Positions 35,396-44,500 of a stretch of 47,358 nucleotides of DNA are shown here, one piece after another. Positions within the stretch are counted from its first letter, which is position 1. Each line of letters begins with the position of its first letter. The notes beneath the pieces are model-generated. The model did no database searches, was not told the DNA's origin, and was given only the letters and a program-made list of their open reading frames with translations. The DNA comes from Oscillospiraceae bacterium (GTDB taxonomy: Bacteria > Bacillota > Clostridia > Oscillospirales > CAG-272): positions 1 through 47,358 of the forward strand of contig SVRE01000007.1 in NCBI GenBank assembly GCA_015065005.1, in the 5' to 3' direction. The translations under genes were made by a program, and so were the position numbers.

Positions 35396-36143
35396 TCCAA
35401 ATAGCCCTCCAACCTTTTTTGATCATTGTCCAACGAGTTTCATCAATATCAAGATCTGTAGTTTTTGCTGAATCAAAACCAAAAGAATGTGCAAATGCAT
35501 GCCACTGATACTCCCATCTTATGTGTTTAATATCCATTAAATATTCTGTTTTAATTCCATTGAATTCTGCTAATTCTAAGGTTCTTTCATACAATCTTTC
35601 ATAATAGTGATCATATGCTAAAACATCAACATTATCAATGGCATGTTGTGTATCAATGTGTATTTTTATCGTGTCATTTCCATAATTATCTTTAGATTCT
35701 TCCAGTTCAGCCTGCTCTGCAGCAAGTATTGCTTGCTCAATTTGTTCCTGTGTGGGCTCCTGTCTTGTATCACTTCTTAACGTAACGGTGCATCCAACCA
35801 TCATACCAACAAACAATACTATACCAATAGCTATAGGCATATAGCCAGAATTATCAACATACATTATTGGATTGTTGTCACAATATGAATACAAATTTAA
35901 CCCCGCTATACTCACGCCACACGACAATTGTACGTCCGCATTGATAAATCTCTTAACCTGTGGGTCGTAATACCTTGCATTCAGGTAATAGAAGCCTGTT
36001 TCGGTATCGTAATAATAGCCACGGTAACGGAATGGGTTTAAATTACCGATGTTTGCACTTGTATGATTTGTAACAGTATGCTCACCCCAAGCATTATAAG
36101 TGTAACTTGCTACGCAGTTTCCGTTAGTGTCGTATATACCTAA
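35388..36143 (-). CDS. orphan Rhs C-terminal cassette B (core fragment plus toxin-like tip, no proper start)
   Basis: The frame opens after a TAA at 36144-36146, which lies at the junction with the 123-bp element. The first 80 or so residues are Rhs core, with DTNGNCVASYTYNAWGEHTV and FYYLNARYYDPQVKRFINAD. After NNPIMYVDNSG (main gene: DPVG) come a membrane segment and a new C-terminal domain with a Glu-rich linker, ending in IRWEYQWHAFAHSFGF and DLDIDETRW. The only in-frame start is a TTG at 35927 without an RBS, so the cassette is probably silent unless recombined into a full rhs gene. The WE-x2-WH-x2-AHSFG stretch resembles EWELHNVAYAFSSVFG in cassette A. Confidence 0.7.
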   Translation of the reverse strand, partial: LGIYDTNGNCVASYTYNAWGEHTVTNHTSANIGNLNPFRYRGYYYDTETGFYYLNARYYDPQVKRFINADVQLSCGVSIAGLNLYSYCDNNPIMYVDNSGYMPIAIGIVLFVGMMVGCTVTLRSDTRQEPTQEQIEQAILAAEQAELEESKDNYGNDTIKIHIDTQHAIDNVDVLAYDHYYERLYERTLELAEFNGIKTEYLMDIKHIRWEYQWHAFAHSFGFDSAKTTDLDIDETRWTMIKKGWRAIWND

Positions 36144-36151
36144 TTATACCA
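36143..36151 (-). promoter_or_regulatory. extended -10 promoter at element E1 edge
   Basis: The minus strand reads TGGTATAAT here, a perfect extended -10, directed into orphan cassette B. No good -35 is seen. Confidence 0.45.
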
Positions 36152-36276
36152 GAAACCAAACGCAGGGCGTTTGCAACGACATTGTCGTTTGTGGTGCGAA
36201 AGCACCTTTGTTTCGCCGTCAACGGAAATGGCGCAATACCGCACTTGTGGTTTTGGCAAGAGCCATTTCCGTTATA
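36144..36276. repeat. 123-bp multi-hairpin element E1 flanked by TTATA
   Basis: The element proper is 36149-36271, flanked by TTATA at 36144-36148 and 36272-36276. It has four successive stems: CAAACGC/GCGTTTG (36157-36173), AACGAC/GTCGTT (36175-36189), GGTGC-GAAA-GCACC (36193-36206) and AACGGAAATGGC/GCCATTTCCGTT (36221-36273). The last contains an inner hairpin ACCGC/GTGGT. A second copy of equal length is at 37959-38081 with about ten substitutions. To the left it abuts Rhs core. To the right TTATATCACCTT again matches the intact rhs gene, as expected for an insertion inside rhs sequence. Confidence 0.85.
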
Positions 36277-36310
36277 TCACCTTAAAAATTTTTGTGGGTA
36301 AACTTGTCCG

Positions 36311-36360
36311 AGGGGCGAAGGTGGGCGCCAGTCAAGACGCACCACCGTACCCTGTCTTCC
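36311..36360. repeat. REP-like palindromic repeat, third copy
   Basis: GGGGCGAAGGTGG, then CAGTCAAGAC, ACCACCGT and CCCTGTCTTCC match the palindrome at 34588-34638. It lies just beyond the immunity gene of cassette A. Confidence 0.65.
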
Positions 36361-36371
36361 TTATCATTTGT

Positions 36372-37181
36372 TTAGGAACCATCAAAACACATTGAAAAAC
36401 CCTCGAGGTCGAAAATTTGAACCCAATCTACAAAAGTGAAGCTTTCATTTTCAAAATCATATGAGTATACAGTAACTATAAAATCTGGAAACTCACCTGA
36501 TACACATCGAACATAAATTTTATCTTCAACTAATGTTATCCCTCTAATTTCAATTTTCAAAAGATCGTTTAAATATTTCGCTTGTTCAACCTTCAAAAGC
36601 TCTTCTAAGTACTCGTTGTTAATTATTTTTGTTTCTTGCGAATTAATATCGGTTATGCAAAAATCTTTAATTGTTTTAAAAAAATGCGATTTGCGTTTTT
36701 TTATTTCTAATGAATAATACTCTGTATTTCGAAATATCTCACCAAAGTCTGTTGTGTCACATTGTTTATATGTGTCATTCTTAATGCTGTACTTAGTAAT
36801 GTTTTCGTCGTCTTTATATACAATAGTATCATTATCTATCATATAAATATTTGAACAACAAGTTTCAAATATTTTTTCAGAATAAGAGCAGTCATGGTCT
36901 GTTTTGTATACTTCATAATGATTTTTTTCAACTCTAACAGAAAAGTAAATGCTACTTTTTGAAACAAAAAGTATGTCACTGTCCTCTAAAAGTTCTTCTT
37001 CGTAAATTGTGATTTGTTTGTTTTTTGTATAAATATCAATATCTTGAACAACGTAATTGAAGCTTTCGTTCCGTTCAAATTGGCTCAAATATTCTATAGC
37101 CCGCTTTTCTTTCTTAGAGTTGCAAGAGCTCAAACCAATGATTAACAAACAAGTAATAATCCATAAAGCAATTTTTTTCAT
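36372..37181 (-). CDS. candidate immunity lipoprotein of orphan cassette A
   Basis: This is a 269-residue predicted lipoprotein. The signal helix MKKIALWIITCLLIIGLSSC ends in the lipobox LSSC (Cys20), followed by NSKKEKRAIEYL and a beta-rich, aromatic-rich soluble domain. No family was recognised. It starts 10 bp after the stop of cassette A with AGGGG as RBS. Surface anchoring by lipid suggests protection against a toxin acting outside the membrane, as for cassette B. The role is inferred from the pairing. Confidence 0.6.
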   Translation of the reverse strand: MKKIALWIITCLLIIGLSSCNSKKEKRAIEYLSQFERNESFNYVVQDIDIYTKNKQITIYEEELLEDSDILFVSKSSIYFSVRVEKNHYEVYKTDHDCSYSEKIFETCCSNIYMIDNDTIVYKDDENITKYSIKNDTYKQCDTTDFGEIFRNTEYYSLEIKKRKSHFFKTIKDFCITDINSQETKIINNEYLEELLKVEQAKYLNDLLKIEIRGITLVEDKIYVRCVSGEFPDFIVTVYSYDFENESFTFVDWVQIFDLEGFSMCFDGS

Positions 37182-37191
37182 ACGGTTACCC

Positions 37192-37953
37192 CTAATTCAA
37201 ATGCGTAATCACATCGGGGAGCCAAATACACACTCCCTTGCTAAGATACATAGCAAACATTGCATATGATAGAAAACCATGATCGTCTTCAAAAATGGTA
37301 CTACCCAAGTTCACATGCTCGGATTGTCCTTTATATTTTTCTAAGCCAAAAACGCTACTAAATGCGTATGCGACATTATGCAATTCCCATTCAAATTGCA
37401 TTCCAAAAGATGATCCATCGATTATATCTTTAGTGTCTTCCCTAGAATAATTCAAATAGACACTATACCCATACTGCACCCATGGAGTAATTATTTTATA
37501 AGAATTTTCAATTTCGACACTCGACTCTCCATCTTCATTAGTACACACCTTTGCATTAACATTTCCACTTGAAATTTGAACAATGTCATCCATGGTTATA
37601 TCAATCAACACTATTACAATCAAAGCAATTATCCACCATGCTATTTCTCCCGTTGGGTCAACATACATTACAGGATTATTCGAACAATAAGCATATAAAT
37701 TGTAGCTATTCAAATCACCGTTTGCACCAAGATTATTAATATTGTCCGGACTAATAAATCTCTTAACAATAGGATCGTAGTACCTTGCGTTTAAGTAATA
37801 AAATCCGGTTTCTGTATCATAGTAATAACCACGATATCTAAATGGATTTATGTTACCTATATTTGCACTTGTATGATTTGTGACAGTATGCTCACCCCAA
37901 GCGTTATATGTATAGCTTGCAACACAATTTCCGCTTGTGTCGTATATACCTAA
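37192..37953 (-). CDS. orphan Rhs C-terminal cassette A (core fragment plus toxin-like tip, no proper start)
   Basis: The frame opens after a TAA at 37954-37956 at the element junction. About 85 residues of Rhs core follow (DTSGNCVASYTYNAWGEHTV, FYYLNARYYDPIVKRFISPD), then NNPVMYVDPTGEIAWW, a membrane segment (WWIIALIVIVLI) and a new domain. The final part has FEWELHNVAYAFSSVFGLEK and ends in DVITHLN. The first 61 bp after the junction (37892-37952) are identical to the active rhs gene at 39438-39498, while the rest is diverged. The only start is a TTG at 37713 without an RBS. It appears to be a silent donor cassette. Confidence 0.72.
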   Translation of the reverse strand, partial: LGIYDTSGNCVASYTYNAWGEHTVTNHTSANIGNINPFRYRGYYYDTETGFYYLNARYYDPIVKRFISPDNINNLGANGDLNSYNLYAYCSNNPVMYVDPTGEIAWWIIALIVIVLIDITMDDIVQISSGNVNAKVCTNEDGESSVEIENSYKIITPWVQYGYSVYLNYSREDTKDIIDGSSFGMQFEWELHNVAYAFSSVFGLEKYKGQSEHVNLGSTIFEDDHGFLSYAMFAMYLSKGVCIWLPDVITHLN

Positions 37954-37961
37954 TTATACCA
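37953..37961 (-). promoter_or_regulatory. extended -10 promoter at element E2 edge
   Basis: The minus strand reads TGGTATAAT at the element/Rhs junction, directed into cassette A. It is identical to the copy at E1. Confidence 0.45.
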
Positions 37962-38086
37962 GAAACCAAACGCAGTGCGTTTGCAACGACATTGTCGTTT
38001 TCGGTGCGAAAGCACGAACGTTTCGCCGTCAACGGAAATGGCGCAATACCGCACTTTCGGTTTTGTCAAGAGCCATTTCCGTTATA
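37954..38086. repeat. 123-bp multi-hairpin element E2 flanked by TTATA
   Basis: The element proper is 37959-38081, flanked by TTATA at 37954-37958 and 38082-38086. It has the same four-stem architecture and exact length as E1. The inner hairpin changes from ACCGC/GTGGT (E1) to ACCG/CGGT here, which keeps pairing. Its right side runs into the 3' end of the immunity gene of the active rhs tip, with no Rhs homology left. Confidence 0.85.
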
Positions 38087-38118
38087 CATCGGCTTCTGTC
38101 TTTCTGGTTTTTAGAAAA

Positions 38119-38589
38119 TTAATTCTTTCTTAATTTCACTTTTATAGTAGGAAAACATGGACTTGACAAATATTCATGCAATAATAGTTGTCCAAATTCA
38201 TTTGAGTTTGTTTTACATATTTTATAATCACTTTCGTCAACTTCTGGACTAGAAAATCTAAATTCTACTTTGTCTACAAATTCAAAAGAAAAAATTAAAT
38301 TCACAAGACCACTTATTTTCTTCAAATCTTTAGAAATGCTATCAAGCAAAGCCTCGTTATCCATAGTATAAACTATTGGTTCCATAAAGAATTCACAATA
38401 ACGAATCAAAAAATTGTCAGATAATTGAAAACTAATGTCTCTTCTAGTATCTTTAGTAGGTATACTTTCAATAAAGTGTATCGCAAAACCATTGTCAAGA
38501 CAAAATTTAACCATGCAACTGTCTATTTTCGAATTTGTTGCTTGAGAAATATCATTACAAATAATGTTTCCATAAATAAAATTGCTCAT
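38119..38589 (-). CDS. candidate immunity protein of the active Rhs tip
   Basis: This is a 156-residue soluble protein without signal or membrane segment. The ATG at 38589 follows AAAGGAA and lies 10 bp after the rhs stop; a longer frame overlapping rhs lacks a site. No family was recognised. The sequence is mixed alpha/beta with an aromatic- and acid-rich middle. Its placement directly behind a polymorphic toxin end and its lack of export signal suggest that it neutralises a cytoplasmic toxin activity. Confidence 0.62.
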   Translation of the reverse strand: MSNFIYGNIICNDISQATNSKIDSCMVKFCLDNGFAIHFIESIPTKDTRRDISFQLSDNFLIRYCEFFMEPIVYTMDNEALLDSISKDLKKISGLVNLIFSFEFVDKVEFRFSSPEVDESDYKICKTNSNEFGQLLLHEYLSSPCFPTIKVKLRKN

Positions 38590-38599
38590 TTTTTTCCTT

Positions 38600-41500
38600 T
38601 CACCATGGCAATACATATTCTCTGCCGATAGGTTGTCCATTTTGATTTAATGGTGGAGCCATATGAATATGTGGCATATAGGGAACGCCGTCTATTTTAT
38701 GCGTATGCATATAATCAACTCGTGAATACCAATTTCCATTAGAATCATACACCGTATCAGAACGCAATTGATTTGTGCTACTATCATATTGCAAATATCT
38801 CGAATTTGGTGTTGCTCCAGTTTTTGGTGCTTGAATCGAACCTTTTTCAATCGGCTGATTCGAAATGTTATTCAATTGAGATTTAGCTATATCATAGCCA
38901 TAGCTTCCTCCAACAATTACTCCTGCCGTTGTATTAGCTACTACTTCCCAACTTCCTTTTTCTGCAAATTCTTCTAAAGAATTAGAATTGTCAGCAGCAA
39001 TCAATGCAGTCGTACCTAAGGCAACAGAAGAACCTATAAATGCCCCTGCTGCAACTGTAGAAGCAGTCGTTGCTGCAGCCATACCGTTAGCTACCGAAGC
39101 AACTGCCGCAATGCCGGCCGTTGCACCTCCTGCGGTAACTACTACAGCAACAGCACATGCCACTACAATAGCTCCTGCTATTGCCCAATGCCACCAAGCT
39201 TCCCCAACAGGATCCGTTCTATTTACTGGATTATTCCCACAATATGCAAATAGATTTGCTCCATTAACATCACCCGCTAACATTCTGTCATCTGCATTAA
39301 TAAACCTCTTAATTTGTGGGTCGTAATATCTTGCATTTAAGTAATAGAAGCCTGTTTCGGTGTCGAAATAATAGCCTCTATATCTGAATGGGTTAATATT
39401 ACCTATATTGGCAGATGTGTTGTTGGTAACTGTACATTCACCCCAAGCGTTATATGTATAGCTTGCAACACAATTTCCGCTTGTGTCGTATATACCTATT
39501 ATATCACCTTGTAGATTTTTTGTAAAGAGGTAATAGTCAAACACTCCAGATGTATAGGAGCTTGTTCTATATGCCATACCGATAATACTGCCTGATTCGT
39601 CATAAATATACAATATCAGCTTGTTTCCGTATTCTTCACTTAAAATCCTTGTTCCGTCTAAGTGATAGATATGAGTTACACCGTAAATTGTTTTGCTTGT
39701 TCTTATGCCACTGTCATTATAGGTATAGGAGTTAATCCACCATCCATCGTTAGTACTTACAAGATTATTTACATTATCCCATGTGAATTCCAAGCCATTG
39801 TAATATCCCGTTGGATTGCCCATACTGTCATAGGTTATAGTTCCACCATTATAGTTTGTCAGCTGATCTCCCCATTGAGAATTGCCATATGACCAAAGAT
39901 TACTTTCAACAAACGTTGAATCGTATGCATCTCCCAATGTGTAGACAAAGACTATTTCATCCCTAATATTTCCGTTGTTGTCATAAGTGTACAAATACGT
40001 TCTGTTTGTTACGCTGTTATCCTCTCGTACAAGCCTGTCAAGACTGTCATAGGTGTACCTATACAATAGATTATTATTAGCGTCCCTTATTTCCGTTATG
40101 TTTTGGTTTGTTTCGTCATAGGTATACTTAAATGTTTGAGATGACAATGTTCCCGTATCATTTGACACACTTGTTGTATACTGTGAAATTAAAGCAGATG
40201 TAGCATTTGATGATGAGAGATAATTATATGCAGTCACGTTATCTATATTACCGAACTCAACAACCTTATTTGCATATCTTCTAAAATCATCGTATGTGTA
40301 ATTAATTCTATATTTTTCCGCGTTTCCTACATTCACTTCAACACGCTTTAATGAGTTGTCGCTATTATATATAAAATTGTAGTAATTACTAAGCTTGGCA
40401 TAAGCGGATGTACCATACAAATAATCTTGAGAATAATATAAATAACTCAATCTTGACTCTTCATTATAATCATAGCTTACACCAAAGTTATTTTTCATTT
40501 CCTCTGTGTCATATTCTATCATTTTTACAAGTCTGTTAGATATATCATATTTGTAAATGGTGGTTGTTCCGTTTTTACCGTCAACATACTTACACAAATT
40601 TCCATTGGAATCATACTCATAGTTATATACTGTTACAGCTTCACCCGTTGTATACTTGATTTCCGTCACTCTTTCAAGATGATCATATGTATATTCTACG
40701 ATTGTTCCGTTTGCATATGTAACCTTCGTTACCTTTCCGTTATATGCGTTAGTTTCCTGAGATACGATTTGGCTACTGCCTATTGCAACTGACTCTTGAT
40801 TGCCGAATTCATCATATGCAAAATTATATGTTGTTCCGTTTGCTATAATGCTTTCAAGCCGATTGTTTGAGTTATATACATATTGTACCTTGGAGGAATT
40901 TGTAACAGGTTGTGCAGTTGTACTAACCGTTGCAGGCTGTACCATTGTCAAGTTACCTATACTATCATATGTGTAATAATATCCTGTATCATCAGATTCA
41001 ATAACAGATATCAGCTGTCCTGTTGCGTTATCATAAAAGTACTCCGTTGTATTACCCAAAGAATTGGTTTCTGATTTTAAAGCACCAAACAGCTTGCTTG
41101 ATGTAACTGTATCGTACAAATATGTTGTTTTAACGTATTGTGTATCAGCAGCATCATATGTTAGCTCCTCAACAGTTAATCCATAACTATTATATGTATA
41201 TGTGGAAGTGGATTTTAAAACTTGACTTTGACCATATATGTCTTCTATGTACACTTCATCGTCAGTATCAACACTCTCATCGCTATCATATATATTATAT
41301 GAAGGAGCAATAGAATGATTATACCGTTTTTCACTTACAACATTATGATTGCTATCATATTGGTAGGTAGTTTTTGTTTTGTTTGTTATTATGTTGGTTA
41401 CGTCATTTCCTTCATAGGTATAAAATACTACGTCATTTGTCCCCGTTAGTGTAGCCTTTAACTTACCATCATCATTGTATAAGTACCTTATTGTACCACT

Positions 41501-44500
41501 TTTTTTATCACAAGTTAAAGTAATATTATCAAAATACGCAATGCCTATATTATTTGAATATTCACAACGCACCTTTATTTCTTTTATCATAGAATTTGCT
41601 GGTAAAACAAACGTAGCACTCGTAAATTGCCAACCTTCTGATTTTGCACAAAAATCAGCAGATGTACTTATCGTTTCAAATTGCGTGCTTACACTCCTAT
41701 AAGTAATATCTAATACTATGGAAAATTTACTTTTGCCTGTATTCATTGCATCAATTCCTTTTCCAAAGCCAGATATTACGAAAACAACATCTTCACTCGT
41801 TGATCCGCTACCAAATGTCATATCATTTGTAAATCTATCAATAGCTGCTTGTGATGCAGTATATACAGTTTGAGTTGCGGATCTTTTGTATGCTATACTA
41901 CCTGCTATGGCGATTGAATTTCCTATAGAAAGCGTAGAATTGTCAATGCTTGTTCCACTAGGAAGATTCCATTTTCCAAGGTCAGTGCCGATTTCATAGT
42001 TTTCCAAATCCGCATAATTCACATAATTGTATTGAGATACACCGGTTGTCTTAGCAAGCATAATATTATCAACAGATATGCTATCAGAGTCTGTTGCGGA
42101 ACTATTTGCAACAAGATATACTCCCACTGTATAGTTGGTAGCTGTTGTTTCGTCTACATCAAAGGTAAAGCTTGCAAATCCACCACTTCCGGATGCATAT
42201 ACCTCATTTATTGGAATTTCTTCTATAAATGTATTATTGCTTGATATTGCCTTTAAATATATCTGGAAATTAGATGACGAATGTGCGTTTATATCTAAAG
42301 ACAGTGTATAAGTACCCTTTGAAAGCTTGACTGTTTGAGATATAGAAGTTGTTCCATTTGGTGTAGCGTACATATATAATCTAGCATTATCCCATGCAAT
42401 CCCGCTGCTTGTACCACTCAAATATGTATCCCCTGTTATGGTCCAATTAGGTACGCTTGAATCACTTGCTTCGAAATTACCGTTTAAAAGATAATTTGCA
42501 CTGTTTCCATTGATTACAGTCGACATAGCCAAGCTGTTCTTTGCCTTTTCTTGCTCGGCATATTCGCCTGTTACAGCGCCGTATATTTTTGTTCGTGATG
42601 AGTCAGTTGTGTATGTACATAACGTTCGATTGCTTTCATCAAAAGTATATACATTTATTAGATCATCACTTGTATCAAGCACATCATCACTACCAGAGCT
42701 TCGAACCTCCGTGTAGCCTTTATAATATGCAATAGAAATGCTTTGTCCTTGCACTTGGTTCTTTCCATATTCTTTTATTAAGGATATACTATCGTTTACA
42801 TAGCTGTACTCTACAAAATAATCCGATGATGCGTCATATACCTTTATTAGTCTGCCAATTTCGTCGTATTCGTATCGTGCTATTGCATTAACCGTTATAC
42901 CCGCAGATGTATTATCTATATCGCCAACAAAGGCATATAGCATACTTTGTGTAACTGTATCTTCACAATGTAAAAACAGCACCTCTCTCAAATATGCTCC
43001 GCCAATTGCACTGATTTCTCCTGTTGGAGTGCTTGAATACCTTAATAGACATGCTTCTCCGCTTGTTTCGTTTCTTACCAAATATAATCTTCCGCTTCCA
43101 TCATATGCAAGCGTAAGCATTTCTATAGCATTCAATCCGTTTGGAGTAACATTAACTTTTGTTGGTCGTTTGCTTGAATCGAAGGTAAAACTTAGCTTGT
43201 TACCATTTTTGTCGTTAATAGAGGACAAATACCACACTTCTGTATCTTCATTTGATGTAGATGAACTGTACTTTGTGAAAAAACGGACATTATTACTCGT
43301 ATCGCTTATTGTAATGCTATTGGTCTCAACAGTAAGCTTACATTGAAGTCCGTCTTCATCGTAGTAAATATTTTCTTCCTCTTCTTTTTCAGATGGATAA
43401 AATGTGTGTCTTGTTCCATCGCCATCTATCCACACGTAATATGTTGCGTCTATACTCCAAAATTCCGAACCAACATTTATTGTATAATTTTTCTCTATAA
43501 GAATTTCGTTGAGATTTAATTTAAATCCATGTCCCATATAAGATTGTGCTATCACTGCTTGAGTATCGTCACTTATTTCATACGATTCTCCTGCATATGC
43601 TGAATCATACACGATTGTGGGTGCATAAGCAAACAAACTATCTGTTGTTGTTAATGTTGGTGTTGTAAATATTAAATTTCCTGATGCTAAATTTATATTT
43701 CCTGTTCCAGAAATGCCTACACTTTGTGATGCGTATGCCCAATATTCTTCTAATCCACCAACACCTATGTAAGAAATTAACACTATTGGATGACCACCCA
43801 GATGATCGACGGAACAAAATTGAGTTACATAATCACCTTCCATTGCATCTAAAATCAAGGTTCCGCTGTTCATAGAATTCGAATACCATTTTTTCAAAAT
43901 ATTGGAAAACTCCCAATCGTACCATTCGTCGGTAAATTTCACTATATTATAGTCCTCGGGAGTATACTCTCCGTCATTGTATATTCCTATGTAATTTTCG
44001 CCAGCAACAACTGGATGCATTGAAAGTTTCGCTGATGTAACATAAGCATCACTCGGTAAGGCTGGAAGTGTATTTATTTGTATATATGCCCTGTATCCTA
44101 GACCAACACTTAATGTCGTTTCTGTATATGGAGCTTCTTCATTTACGGTGTAATCTTCAATATAACTCTCGTTTACATAAACTGCTGGGTCAATAGTTAC
44201 CGGAAGAGATGTAGTGTCCGCGTTTATCCAATCGGCGCTTGCGGTTACGGTGAGGGTATATTTCCATTTGCTGTTTTGGGTAAGGGTATATTCCACGCTA
44301 TTGCTGTATGCGTTATTTGCATCAAGCATATATGGCGCGGGGATTTTATATACTTGCTCGCCGCTATCGTAGTCGGATAGAAGGATTGCTCCGTTTACAA
44401 GCTCAGCGCTTAACTTATTAAGCTTAAGCTCAAATGAGAAGGTATATGTGTCTTGCTTTTCTTTGACAATAATATTTTCCTTAATATTATTGCCTACGAG

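Noticed and set aside
35388-37953. Reading the orphan cassettes as independent expressed genes from their TTG codons
   Set aside because: The TTG codons fall inside conserved Rhs core sequence and have no SD; the Rhs frame continues upstream to the common TAA junction.
36144-38086. Repeats considered as a CRISPR array
   Set aside because: Only two copies 1.8 kb apart, 123 bp long, with internal hairpins and no regular spacers.
38988-39326. 112-codon Ala-rich open frame opposite the Rhs tip
   Set aside because: It is the antisense of the Ala/Val-rich stretch of the Rhs tip; composition explains it.
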